Positions 25,315 through 32,771 of a DNA stretch of 64,000 nucleotides are shown here, piece by piece. A program made the position numbers and the translations under genes. This stretch comes from Balneolaceae bacterium (GTDB taxonomy: Bacteria > Bacteroidota > Rhodothermia > Balneolales > Balneolaceae). The stretch covers positions 124,001 through 188,000 of the forward strand of contig JAEPQH010000007.1 of assembly GCA_017640605.1 (NCBI GenBank), read 5' to 3'. Numbering within the stretch: position 1 is the stretch's first letter; the number at the start of each line of letters is the position of its first letter. The notes beneath the pieces are model-generated. The model worked only from the letters and a program-made list of their open reading frames with translations, was not told where the DNA came from and made no database searches.

Positions 25315-25893
25315 TTAACGCTTAATGTAAATCATGGTAGTATCGTCAGGAACGTTGTATGGATTTACGCGATCGTAAACTACCCAGGAATCACGGAATC
25401 TTCGCTTGAGCAAATTGGAAAACTCAATGGCTTTTTCGCGATCATGAAAATCACCAACATGCACTCGATAATGCGGTGGCTTAAAAAAGGTATAGGTTTC
25501 AGGAACATACCCATCAATATTTGCAGCACTCCAAACTCTGAAATGTTTTGCAGTAGTGTCAGCCAGAGCTACATCCGGACCAGAATAAATCTGTACGCGA
25601 TATCCTTCAAATAAATCCGTTTCCTTTTCTTCGATTTCTTCCTTTATGCGTGCATAGCCTGCCGGAATTTCATTTCGACGATTGAGATAAGTGTCAGATA
25701 ATGAACTCAGTAACGGGTAAGAATCTTCGATTTCTTCGTTTGATTCTGCTTGGTTTTCAGGTTCATTATTGGGAATAACTTCGGCGCTAGATTTCTCACT
25801 TGTCCCTTCCGTTTGTGAATTGGAGGGCAGGGTAGTTTCACTTGATGCGCAACTCATCAAAATCAAAAAAGAAAATATGAATAGCTGTTTCAT
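25315..25893 (-). CDS. SPOR-domain lipoprotein
   Basis: 192 residues from ATG 25893, where a lipoprotein signal begins (MKQLFIFSFLILMSCASS, lipobox LMSC). A low-complexity Ser/Glu/Asn linker (22-65) is followed by the SPOR domain from about residue 105: GYRVQIYSGPDVALADTTAK, then KPPHYRVHVGDFHDREKAIE and LKRRFRDSWVV. SPOR domains bind septal peptidoglycan without stem peptides. A longer frame from 25974 lies inside the ALDH-like gene and lacks a signal, so I rejected it. The start is 1 bp after the upstream stop, so it may be the last gene of the deo operon or simply adjacent. Confidence 0.85.
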   Translation of the reverse strand: MKQLFIFSFLILMSCASSETTLPSNSQTEGTSEKSSAEVIPNNEPENQAESNEEIEDSYPLLSSLSDTYLNRRNEIPAGYARIKEEIEEKETDLFEGYRVQIYSGPDVALADTTAKHFRVWSAANIDGYVPETYTFFKPPHYRVHVGDFHDREKAIEFSNLLKRRFRDSWVVYDRVNPYNVPDDTTMIYIKR

Positions 25894-25894
25894 G

Positions 25895-26758
25895 TTAAAA
25901 TCCCACAGGATGCCAGGTAGTTTTGGTTTCCTGAAATTGAGTAAGGAAATAAGGACTTTCAGCGTCTTCATCATACCAGTCTTCTATCTGATTTTTGTGA
26001 ATACGTTTAATGTTTTCAGTAGCTAACTCATCAATTTTGGTCACCATCTCGGTGGGCAATTTATCGGTGTAGCTGAGTGCGTTTACATCCATATGTCCGG
26101 CCAAATGTTCCACTAATTCTTCTCTTTTTCCGGTAATAATATTCACCACTCCACCGGGAACATCCGAAGTGTTCAGAACTTCAGCAAAAACGATGGAAGG
26201 TAGAGGGAATTGTTCCGATGCGAGCACCACACAGGTATTCCCACCTGCTATTGCAGCAGCAACTATTGAGCTCAATCCCAGAAGAGGACTTTCTTCCGGT
26301 GCAATCAATCCCACAACGCCTGTTGGTTCCAACAAACTGAAATTAAAATGAGCACTCGCAACAGGGTTCACACTACCAAATACTTGTTGGTACTTATCAG
26401 TCCAGCCCGCGTAATACACCAATCGATCAATAGAAGCGTTGATTTCTGCTTCGGCTTTTTTCTTAGTAAAACCAATATTACCGAGTTCTTTTTCAAACTC
26501 TGAACGTCGGCTTTCCATCATTTCAGCAATACGATAGAGGATTTGTCCACGGTTGTAAGCACTGCGCTTACTCCATCCACCAAAAGCACCACGAGCCGAT
26601 TTTACGGCTTCACGCACATCTTTTCGGCTACCAAGACAAGCATTTGCCAAAAGGTCACCTTCTTTATCGAATATTTTGTAAAAGCGGCCGGATTCGGTAC
26701 GGGGAAACTGCCCGCCGATATACATTTTGTAGGTTTTTAATACTTCTAAATGACTCAT
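25895..26758 (-). CDS. truncated aldehyde dehydrogenase-like protein without catalytic cysteine
   Basis: 287 residues, well short of the usual 480-500. The first part follows the ALDH N-terminal domain (YKMYIGGQFPRTESGRFYKI, REAVKSARGAFGGWS, YNRGQILYRIAEMMESR, EPTGVVGLIAPEESPLLGLS, GGNTCVVLASEQFPLPSI, DVPGGVVNIITGKREELVEH). The general-base motif LELGG and the active-site cysteine motif are absent, so it cannot be a normal dehydrogenase. Combined with the 498-residue enzyme upstream, the pair matches ALDH16, which has a catalytic ALDH domain followed by a shortened ALDH-like domain. Its likely role is structural or regulatory, in a complex with the neighbour (inference). Confidence 0.85.
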   Translation of the reverse strand: MSHLEVLKTYKMYIGGQFPRTESGRFYKIFDKEGDLLANACLGSRKDVREAVKSARGAFGGWSKRSAYNRGQILYRIAEMMESRRSEFEKELGNIGFTKKKAEAEINASIDRLVYYAGWTDKYQQVFGSVNPVASAHFNFSLLEPTGVVGLIAPEESPLLGLSSIVAAAIAGGNTCVVLASEQFPLPSIVFAEVLNTSDVPGGVVNIITGKREELVEHLAGHMDVNALSYTDKLPTEMVTKIDELATENIKRIHKNQIEDWYDEDAESPYFLTQFQETKTTWHPVGF

Positions 26759-26810
26759 GAATTAAACCAGTTAGTGGTCAAAAATTTATTTTTAATTAGA
26801 GATGATGAAT

Positions 26811-28307
26811 TCAAAATTTCAGGTAAGCACCCAGTCCATGCATGCCACCTTCTCGGCCTACGCCACTTTCCTTGTAGCCTCCAAATGGTGAGGTTGGGTC
26901 AAATTTATTGTAGGTATTTGCCCAAACAACTCCGGAACGCAATCCCGAACCTACTTTGAAAATCTTGGAACCTTTGTCGGTCCAAACTCCACCTGCCAAC
27001 CCATAAGGAGTATTGTTTGCTTTTTGAATGGCCTCATCTGCGGTTCTGAATGTTTGAATTGTAAGTACAGGTCCAAATATCTCTTCCTGAACTACCCGGT
27101 TTGATTGAGAAACATTCATCAAAAGCGTAGGGCGAACGAAATAGCCATTATCGGGGATAGAGCACGAACTTTGATATACATCAGCCCCTTCGTTTAACCC
27201 AATCTCTAAATACTTATTGATGGTTTCGAATTGTGCTTGTGAGTTGATAGCACCCACGTCCGTATTTTTATCTAATGGATCGCCTACGATGAGCGATTCC
27301 ATGCGGTCTTTTAGTTTTTGAATTACTTTTTCCGCAACACCTTCTTGTACCAACAAACGTGAACCGGCACAACAAACATGACCTTGATTAAAGAAAATAG
27401 CATTGATAATCCCTTCGACCGCTTGATCGATCGGGGCATCTTCGAAAACAATCATTGCACCTTTACCGCCTAATTCGAGCGTGAATTTTTTGTCAGTACC
27501 GGCAAGAGATCGTTGAATAAGTTTTCCAACACCGGTAGATCCGGTAAAAGCAATTTTGTCGATGTCTTTGTGATTTACAATCTCTGCACCAGTTTCACCG
27601 GCTCCTGTAACAATGTTTACAACACCATCAGGTAAACCCGCATCCTTAACCAGTTCAGCAAACTTAAGCGCAGTTAGAGATGTGGTTTCAGCTGGTTTTA
27701 AAACTACGGTATTACCACAAGCCAAAGCCGGAGCAATTTTCCACGCAAGCATTAAAAGCGGGAAGTTCCATGGGATTATTTGTCCGCACACGCCGAGTGG
27801 TTTCGGTTTTTTGCCCGGAAAGGCATACTCAAGTTTATCGGCCCAGCCCGCATAATAGAAAAAATGAGCAGCAACGAGTGGAACATCAACATCACGAGAT
27901 TCTCGAATAGGTTTTCCGCCGTCCATACTTTCAAGTACAGAAAACTCTCGAGCTCTTTCCTGAATCATGCGTGCAATGCGGTACAGATATTTGCCACGTT
28001 CTTTCGCAGAAATGGAACTCCACTCACCTTCAAATGCTTTTCGAGCGGCCTTAACAGCTTTGTTTACATCACTTTTTGAAGCTTCAGCAAATTCGGTAAT
28101 CGTTTCGCCTGTGGCCGGATTCATAGACTTGAAATAATTACCCTCTGCCGGCTTTACAAATTTCCCACCGATAAACAGGTCATATTTTTCCTTGATCTCT
28201 GCATGAGAAGCACTTTCGGGTGCCGGAGCATATTCCCAAACCGAAGCAAAATCCAGTTTAGAGTTTGGTGAAGTTGGTTTGTATGTGGTATCTGTGTGTT
28301 GAGACAT
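26811..28307 (-). CDS. aldehyde dehydrogenase (catalytic partner)
   Basis: 498 residues, full length. NAD-binding elements PWNFPLLMLAWKIAPALACG and FTGSTGVGKLIQRS, general base in LELGGKGAMIV, nucleophilic cysteine in FFNQGHVCCAGSR, and EEIFGPVLTIQTF and NNTPYGLAGGVWT are present. It oxidises an aldehyde with NAD(P)+. With deoC in the same operon, acetaldehyde from deoxyribose-5-phosphate cleavage is a plausible substrate (inference). It lies 53 bp upstream of the truncated ALDH-like gene, with which it may form a split ALDH16-type enzyme. Confidence 0.93.
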   Translation of the reverse strand: MSQHTDTTYKPTSPNSKLDFASVWEYAPAPESASHAEIKEKYDLFIGGKFVKPAEGNYFKSMNPATGETITEFAEASKSDVNKAVKAARKAFEGEWSSISAKERGKYLYRIARMIQERAREFSVLESMDGGKPIRESRDVDVPLVAAHFFYYAGWADKLEYAFPGKKPKPLGVCGQIIPWNFPLLMLAWKIAPALACGNTVVLKPAETTSLTALKFAELVKDAGLPDGVVNIVTGAGETGAEIVNHKDIDKIAFTGSTGVGKLIQRSLAGTDKKFTLELGGKGAMIVFEDAPIDQAVEGIINAIFFNQGHVCCAGSRLLVQEGVAEKVIQKLKDRMESLIVGDPLDKNTDVGAINSQAQFETINKYLEIGLNEGADVYQSSCSIPDNGYFVRPTLLMNVSQSNRVVQEEIFGPVLTIQTFRTADEAIQKANNTPYGLAGGVWTDKGSKIFKVGSGLRSGVVWANTYNKFDPTSPFGGYKESGVGREGGMHGLGAYLKF

Positions 28308-28330
28308 AGTGATTGAATTACACCAATTAA

Positions 28331-28906
28331 TTAATTTTGTAGTCGTCGAATAGTAGCTTTGATTGGATTATTTCTGATATAATCTTCTATCCGGAGGAGT
28401 TCATGTTCATCTCTAACTATTCGATCATGAAAACTTTTTTGCCATGAAAAATGCGGATGTTGTAAACGAATTCTTTTGGTACATGAGGCTTTGAAACTTC
28501 TAACCAAAGCAGATAAGTTTTTAGATTGAGGACCAAATTTGTTTTTATAGGGTACAGCCAGTAACGGCGCATGGCCATGCGCTTTTACTGTGTTAGTACG
28601 ATAATTACCAGTAGTACTTTTATCCAATAATTGCTTATCAATGAGCAGAAGGGCATGAAAATGATCAGGCATAATTACAAATTCACCTAATGTAATCTCT
28701 TTGCGGATATCTGAAGTTTTTAGCCATTCTTCATTCACTATTTTCCCAAGTGAATTTAAGTGCACCTCATTATCGTTAATCTCACCAAAGAAGTGCTCCC
28801 GGTTCTTCGTGTTGATAGTGATGAAGTACATTCCTTCATTCGAATAATCATACCCTTGAAGTCGATACGATCTCTTACGGTTATATGTATTCTGATTACG
28901 ATGCAC
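28331..28906 (-). CDS. REP-associated tyrosine transposase (RAYT, Y1 family)
   Basis: 191 residues. The single-strand endonuclease fold has the typical N-terminus SYRLQGYDYSNEGMYFITIN, the HUH motif in MPDHFHALLLI and the catalytic tyrosine in RIEDYIRNNPIKA. RAYTs are domesticated relatives of IS200/IS605 transposases, usually single-copy and acting on palindromic REP elements. The GTG start at 28906 shares one base with the deoC stop and no upstream start is possible because of a stop at 28912. No inverted-repeat ends flank the gene. It is placed between deoC and the ALDH and in their direction, so it is probably co-expressed with them. Confidence 0.9.
   Translation of the reverse strand: MHRNQNTYNRKRSYRLQGYDYSNEGMYFITINTKNREHFFGEINDNEVHLNSLGKIVNEEWLKTSDIRKEITLGEFVIMPDHFHALLLIDKQLLDKSTTGNYRTNTVKAHGHAPLLAVPYKNKFGPQSKNLSALVRSFKASCTKRIRLQHPHFSWQKSFHDRIVRDEHELLRIEDYIRNNPIKATIRRLQN
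28567..28582. repeat. 16-bp perfect palindrome inside the RAYT gene
   Basis: GCGCATGGCCATGCGC reads the same on both strands and encodes AHGHAP in the middle of the RAYT. It is GC-rich in an AT-rich gene and sits in the variable segment between the HUH and tyrosine motifs, so it may be a REP-like sequence carried within the gene. Confidence 0.6.
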
Positions 28907-29805
28907 TAATCAACTGAAAAATAATCCGGGCTTTGATATTGCCCCGTAGTTTGTTTTACGATTTGCATGAGTACGTCGTTGGCTAGTGAGCTGGCACCAA
29001 ACCGGAAGTAGTCTTTATTCAACCATGCTGCACCTAAGGTTTCTTTTACCAGTACCAGATATTGAATGGCTTGTTTTGCAGTTCTGATTCCACCTGCGGG
29101 CTTCATGCCAATCATCTTTCCGGTTTTGTAGTAATAATCTCGAATGGCTTCCAGCATTACCAAAGTAACGGGTTGTGTGGCGGCTGGACTAATTTTCCCT
29201 GTAGAAGTTTTAATAAAATCAGCGCCTGCATCCATCGCAATATCGCTGGCTTTTCGCACATTTTCGTAAGTAAGTAATTCGCCTGTTTCTAAAATCACTT
29301 TTAGATGTGCAGCGCCACAAGCTTCTTTAATAGCTGCGATTTCGTCAAACACCTGCTGATATTCGCCCGAAAGAAATGCACCACGACTGATAACCATATC
29401 CACTTCGTCGGCGCCTTCATCTACGGCAAATTTTGTGTCATCAATTCGTACTGAAAGAGGTGCCATTCCACTGGGGAAAGCAGTTGCTACAGAGGCAACA
29501 TTTATATCGGTACCTATTACTGCTTTCTTCGCAACCCCCACCATTGTTGGATACACACAAACTGCCGCAACGCTTGGTAAATCGGGCATGGGTGCGTAAG
29601 GCACTTTCGCTTTCTGGCATAATTGAATCACTTTTCCTTCCGAATCCTTACCTTCTAAGGTTGTTAAATCCATCATACTTAAGGCAAGTTTAAGCGCAAA
29701 GATTTTCGATTCTTTTTTAATACTTCGTTTGTTTAAACGAGCTACTCGTTCCTCTACTGCAACATGATCGATGGGAACCGTGACGGAAAAATCAGGATAA
29801 TTCAT
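28906..29805 (-). CDS. deoC: deoxyribose-phosphate aldolase
   Basis: 299 residues. The class I aldolase TIM barrel is clear: MMDLTTLEGKDSE, VAAVCVYPTMVGVAK, VASVATAFPSG, GADEVDMVISRGAFLSGEY, LKVILETGEL, DFIKTSTGKISPAAT with the Schiff-base lysine, and GMKPAGGIRTAKQA with the second lysine. It splits 2-deoxyribose-5-phosphate into glyceraldehyde-3-phosphate and acetaldehyde. It is the first gene of an operon with RAYT and two ALDH genes, behind a TACCTTTG promoter box. Confidence 0.95.
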   Translation of the reverse strand: MNYPDFSVTVPIDHVAVEERVARLNKRSIKKESKIFALKLALSMMDLTTLEGKDSEGKVIQLCQKAKVPYAPMPDLPSVAAVCVYPTMVGVAKKAVIGTDINVASVATAFPSGMAPLSVRIDDTKFAVDEGADEVDMVISRGAFLSGEYQQVFDEIAAIKEACGAAHLKVILETGELLTYENVRKASDIAMDAGADFIKTSTGKISPAATQPVTLVMLEAIRDYYYKTGKMIGMKPAGGIRTAKQAIQYLVLVKETLGAAWLNKDYFRFGASSLANDVLMQIVKQTTGQYQSPDYFSVD

Positions 29806-29849
29806 TCTAAAATTTATGGGAGATGACAGGATTCAGTCTTTTCGGAGGG

Positions 29850-29857
29850 CAAAGGTA
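29850..29857 (-). promoter_or_regulatory. -7 box of the deoC operon
   Basis: TACCTTTG on the minus strand (followed by CC) is an exact Bacteroidota -7 element, 45 nt before the deoC ATG. No clear TTG is seen at the -33 distance. Confidence 0.5.
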
Positions 29858-30083
29858 CGAAATTATGAGAAAAGCATTTTCAGAAGCATCGGAGTTTGTA
29901 GATGATTTTGGCGAAAAGATAAATAACCATCTTTCTATCGCATAACACAACATAGAATTCCAATTCTTAGCTTAATCAGTTACTCAATTGGAAGTTGCGG
30001 TGTAACCTTTTTTCTTGTTAATTCTATGTGTCTCAATGTTCTATTGATACGATATCATCAAACAAAATAATAAGAGGTACAAC

Positions 30084-30497
30084 ATGGAAGGAATAAATTG
30101 GTTAGCGGTTTTAGCTGCTTCGTTGGTTGGATTTGGTGTCGGATTCTTGTGGTACGGTCCATTATTCGGGAAAGTATGGATGGCAGAATCGGGCATGACT
30201 GAAGAGAAAGTTGCTGAAGGAAATATGGCAAAGATATTTGGGTTATCGCTCGTTTTTCAAGTGATAATGGCTTTTTGCCTGGCAATGTTTTTCTTCGGAA
30301 CACCTGAAGGAGCAGCACAAATGACGGTTGGTAGTGCTACTTTTTATGGATTTTTAACCGGAGCAGGATGGATTCTTCCAGCATTTGCAATCAGTGGATT
30401 ATTTGAACAGCATTCCTGGAAATTGATTCTTATCCATGGTGGCTATTGGGTGATAACTTTCACAATTATGGGACTGGTATTAGGACTGTGGCGATAG
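30084..30497 (+). CDS. DUF1761 membrane protein
   Basis: 137 residues with four hydrophobic segments: NWLAVLAASLVGFGVGFLWY, MAKIFGLSLVFQVIMAFCLA, ATFYGFLTGAGWILPAFAIS and HGGYWVITFTIMGLVLGLW. The LWYGPLFGKVWM motif after the first helix is typical of DUF1761, a family of unknown function. AAGAGG 7 nt before the ATG supports the start. The 278-bp region upstream shows no gene apart from a doubtful 26-codon frame at 29865. Confidence 0.85.
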   Translation: MEGINWLAVLAASLVGFGVGFLWYGPLFGKVWMAESGMTEEKVAEGNMAKIFGLSLVFQVIMAFCLAMFFFGTPEGAAQMTVGSATFYGFLTGAGWILPAFAISGLFEQHSWKLILIHGGYWVITFTIMGLVLGLWR

Positions 30498-30509
30498 CCT
30501 AATAAAATG

Positions 30510-31139
30510 TTAGCTACTAAGACCGACTTTCTCGAGATCTGCGCTAAGGTCAATTGAAGTCGGTTTTTTTATGTTAAGGATTGGAAGTATCAAACCAAAC
30601 AGTAAGCAAAGCACCCCAATTACAAACATAATCCAGGCAATTTCGCGGTAGTAATCCAACAAGTCTAAAGCGTTGAGTAGGTTCGTGAAATCATGTGCTG
30701 ATTTAGGCAAGTTACCAATCAGTGGTAGATCCTGAAATTTAGCATCAGCACAGTAGGCAGCAGAATCAAACCAGCTAAAACCCAGCCAGAAAAATGAGAG
30801 CTGCATCAACCAATTTTGCCGATTCCAATAACCCGAGATCAAAATAATGGTGGGAATCAGAAGTTGCATCAAAGTGCCACCTAATATAGCTAAGAAGCGA
30901 AATCCAAATATCCCAAAAATGGTATGTCCGGCTTCATGAATCAGTAAGGTGGTAAAATCCATTACTACCAAAAAAGGCGAAATTAGAGCAGGGTAATCAT
31001 AGTTCACGGCCATCAGTATATTTCTGGCCAAAGCCTTCCAAAATTGATGAAACACGATGATTGAAGGGTAGAGCAAGAGCATCGACCAACCCCACTTTTT
31101 GATAAAACCAAGTACTATGTCGATGTTTTCTTGTTTCAA
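30510..31139 (-). CDS. membrane protein with HEAGH zinc motif (M50B-like)
   Basis: 209 residues with about five membrane segments. The third segment carries LLIHEAGHTIFGIFGFRF, the HExxH zinc-protease motif of site-2-type and M50B-like proteins. I do not see the usual third ligand motif (NxxPxxxLDG), so protease activity is uncertain. The start appears to be TTG 31139, overlapping the upstream TGA (TTGA), so translation is coupled to the glycosyltransferase. It converges with the DUF1761 gene. Confidence 0.7.
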   Translation of the reverse strand: MKQENIDIVLGFIKKWGWSMLLLYPSIIVFHQFWKALARNILMAVNYDYPALISPFLVVMDFTTLLIHEAGHTIFGIFGFRFLAILGGTLMQLLIPTIILISGYWNRQNWLMQLSFFWLGFSWFDSAAYCADAKFQDLPLIGNLPKSAHDFTNLLNALDLLDYYREIAWIMFVIGVLCLLFGLILPILNIKKPTSIDLSADLEKVGLSS

Positions 31140-32149
31140 TGCTTAATTATATCAGAAAATTTTTTTCGCCTTAATATGAAATAGTGCCAAATCATTAGCA
31201 CCGGCTTAAGTATTGAAGTTCGTTTAGACTGATGTATTGAACCACGTTTAGAACTTAGCTTTGATAATGCTGCATAAAAATGAAGATGCGCCTTAAAAAT
31301 TACAGCTAATTCTTTAGGTCGGCCACCAAGTAATGAGCGAATAGCTGCGATTCCATCCAATATCATTCTAAGAGGTAATTTATACCACAGCTGAGAGCTT
31401 GGAAGGTTTTTATACAGCATGTATAAACTGTTCCTGAAATTGTAATAGACTTTGCGCGGCGAGCCCATTGGCAACGAACCACCACCTAAATGATACACCA
31501 CACTCTTGGGAGTGTAGGAAGCTTTATGTCCCATGTTCAAAGCTCTCCAACATAAGTCAATTTCTTCCATGTGAAATTCGAAGTCTTCGTCAAATCCGCC
31601 AAGTGATTTAAAAATCTCTTTTCGTATAGCAAAAGCAGCACCGGAAGCCCACACAATTTCAGTCTCATCATCATATTGTCCACTATCTATTTCCACGGTA
31701 TCCAGTACTCTTCCTCTACAAAAAGGGTAACCCAACATATCCAAATAACCTCCAGCAGCACCGGCGTATTCGAAATATTCAGGCTGTTCAACGCTTAATA
31801 ATTTTGGCTGAACAATAGCGACTTCTTCGTCCGCTTCAAATGCAGTTGAAATTCCAACTAACCAATCGGGAGTCACTTCTACATCATTATTTAGAAAAAG
31901 CAGAATTTCTTTTTCAGCATAGGGAACAGCTCTGTTATTACCACCGGTGTAGCCATAGTTGCCATCGAAAGCGGCAATTTTCACATCGGGATAATGCTCC
32001 TTAATCCATTCTTTACTTCCATCGGTCGAGTTATTATCAGCAATAATGATTTCAAAATCCGGATAATTAGTGGCGGCAACCGACGGGAAAAATCGTTTTA
32101 AATGATGCAATCCATTCCACGTAACTATAACAATGCTGAATCCCTTCAA
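31136..32149 (-). CDS. GT2 glycosyltransferase (rhamnosyltransferase-like)
   Basis: About 337 residues. GT-A fold motifs: FSIVIVTWNGLHHLKRFFPS, IIIADNNSTDGSKEWI, FDGNYGYTGGNNRAVPYA, LFLNNDVEVTPDWL with the DxD-like metal site, ASGAAFAIRKEIFKSLGGFD and FHMEEIDLCWRA. The C-terminal tail has a hydrophobic helix (LMIWHYFIL). The open frame runs up to 32281, but that overlaps the divergent phosphodiesterase. The fold begins at TTG 32149 (KGFSIVIV), which I prefer; no ATG is available, so the start is uncertain. Acceptor unknown. Confidence 0.82.
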   Translation of the reverse strand: MKGFSIVIVTWNGLHHLKRFFPSVAATNYPDFEIIIADNNSTDGSKEWIKEHYPDVKIAAFDGNYGYTGGNNRAVPYAEKEILLFLNNDVEVTPDWLVGISTAFEADEEVAIVQPKLLSVEQPEYFEYAGAAGGYLDMLGYPFCRGRVLDTVEIDSGQYDDETEIVWASGAAFAIRKEIFKSLGGFDEDFEFHMEEIDLCWRALNMGHKASYTPKSVVYHLGGGSLPMGSPRKVYYNFRNSLYMLYKNLPSSQLWYKLPLRMILDGIAAIRSLLGGRPKELAVIFKAHLHFYAALSKLSSKRGSIHQSKRTSILKPVLMIWHYFILRRKKFSDIIKH

Positions 32150-32252
32150 TGAAATAAAATCTTTGGTGTTTTGGTTATGGTTTTTATAGGAGAATACGGC
32201 GAAAAGTCGTTTCTTTGGTACCCAACAACAGCCATGATGATACCAAAATTGT

Positions 32253-32768
32253 ATGATCAAAATTGGTCTTATTTCAGACACCCATAACTACCTGGATCCT
32301 CAGGTTTTTGATTATTTTGAAGGATGCGATGAGATTTGGCATGCCGGTGATTTTGGTACGATTAAAATAGCGCAACAGCTCGAAAAAATTGCACCGGTGC
32401 TTGGGGTATATGGCAATATTGATGGCAAAGACATTCGGGATGAATACCCGCTACACCAACGGTTTACGCGACAAGGAATCGATTTTTGGATGACCCATAT
32501 TGGTGGAATACCCGGACGATATTGTATTCCTATTCGTGAGGAGATGGAAAGTAATCCACCGGATGTATTCATTTGTGGTCATTCACATATTCTGAAGGTA
32601 GCACGTGATCAAAATCTGAATAAGATGTTGTTCATCAATCCTGGAGCTGCGGGGAAGCAAGGATTTCAGGAAATGCGCACCGTGTTACGCTTCGAGATTG
32701 ATGAAGGTAACATTCAGAATGTTGAGGTTATAAACCTTGGGAAGATGGGGAGAGCGCTTCCTATTTGA
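32253..32768 (+). CDS. YfcE/MJ0936-family phosphodiesterase
   Basis: 171 residues, full family length. Metal-binding motifs of calcineurin-like enzymes: GLISDTHNYLDP, WHAGDFG, GVYGNIDGKDIRDEYP, WMTHIGGIPG, ICGHSHILK and INPGAAGK. It hydrolyses phosphodiesters; the natural substrate is not known for this family in general. The ATG is preceded by an inverted repeat TTTGGTA (32214-32220) / TACCAAA (32241-32247). Confidence 0.88.
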   Translation: MIKIGLISDTHNYLDPQVFDYFEGCDEIWHAGDFGTIKIAQQLEKIAPVLGVYGNIDGKDIRDEYPLHQRFTRQGIDFWMTHIGGIPGRYCIPIREEMESNPPDVFICGHSHILKVARDQNLNKMLFINPGAAGKQGFQEMRTVLRFEIDEGNIQNVEVINLGKMGRALPI

Positions 32769-32771
32769 GTT

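Noticed and set aside
27832-27842. GCCGATAA inside the ALDH gene (also near 36572 and 35467)
   Set aside because: Sigma-28-like -10 octamers within coding sequence or at a gene end, without a -35 or a gene to drive; such octamers are expected by chance in 64 kb.
29865-29945. 26-codon open frame MRKAFSEASEF... upstream of DUF1761
   Set aside because: It overlaps the deoC promoter region, ends after 26 codons, and its GGAGG is too far from the ATG.
30522-30570. ACCGACTT...AAGTCGGT with T-tract after the DUF1761 gene
   Set aside because: The 27-nt loop is long and the sequence codes for the C-terminus of the convergent membrane protein; possible terminator but not convincing.
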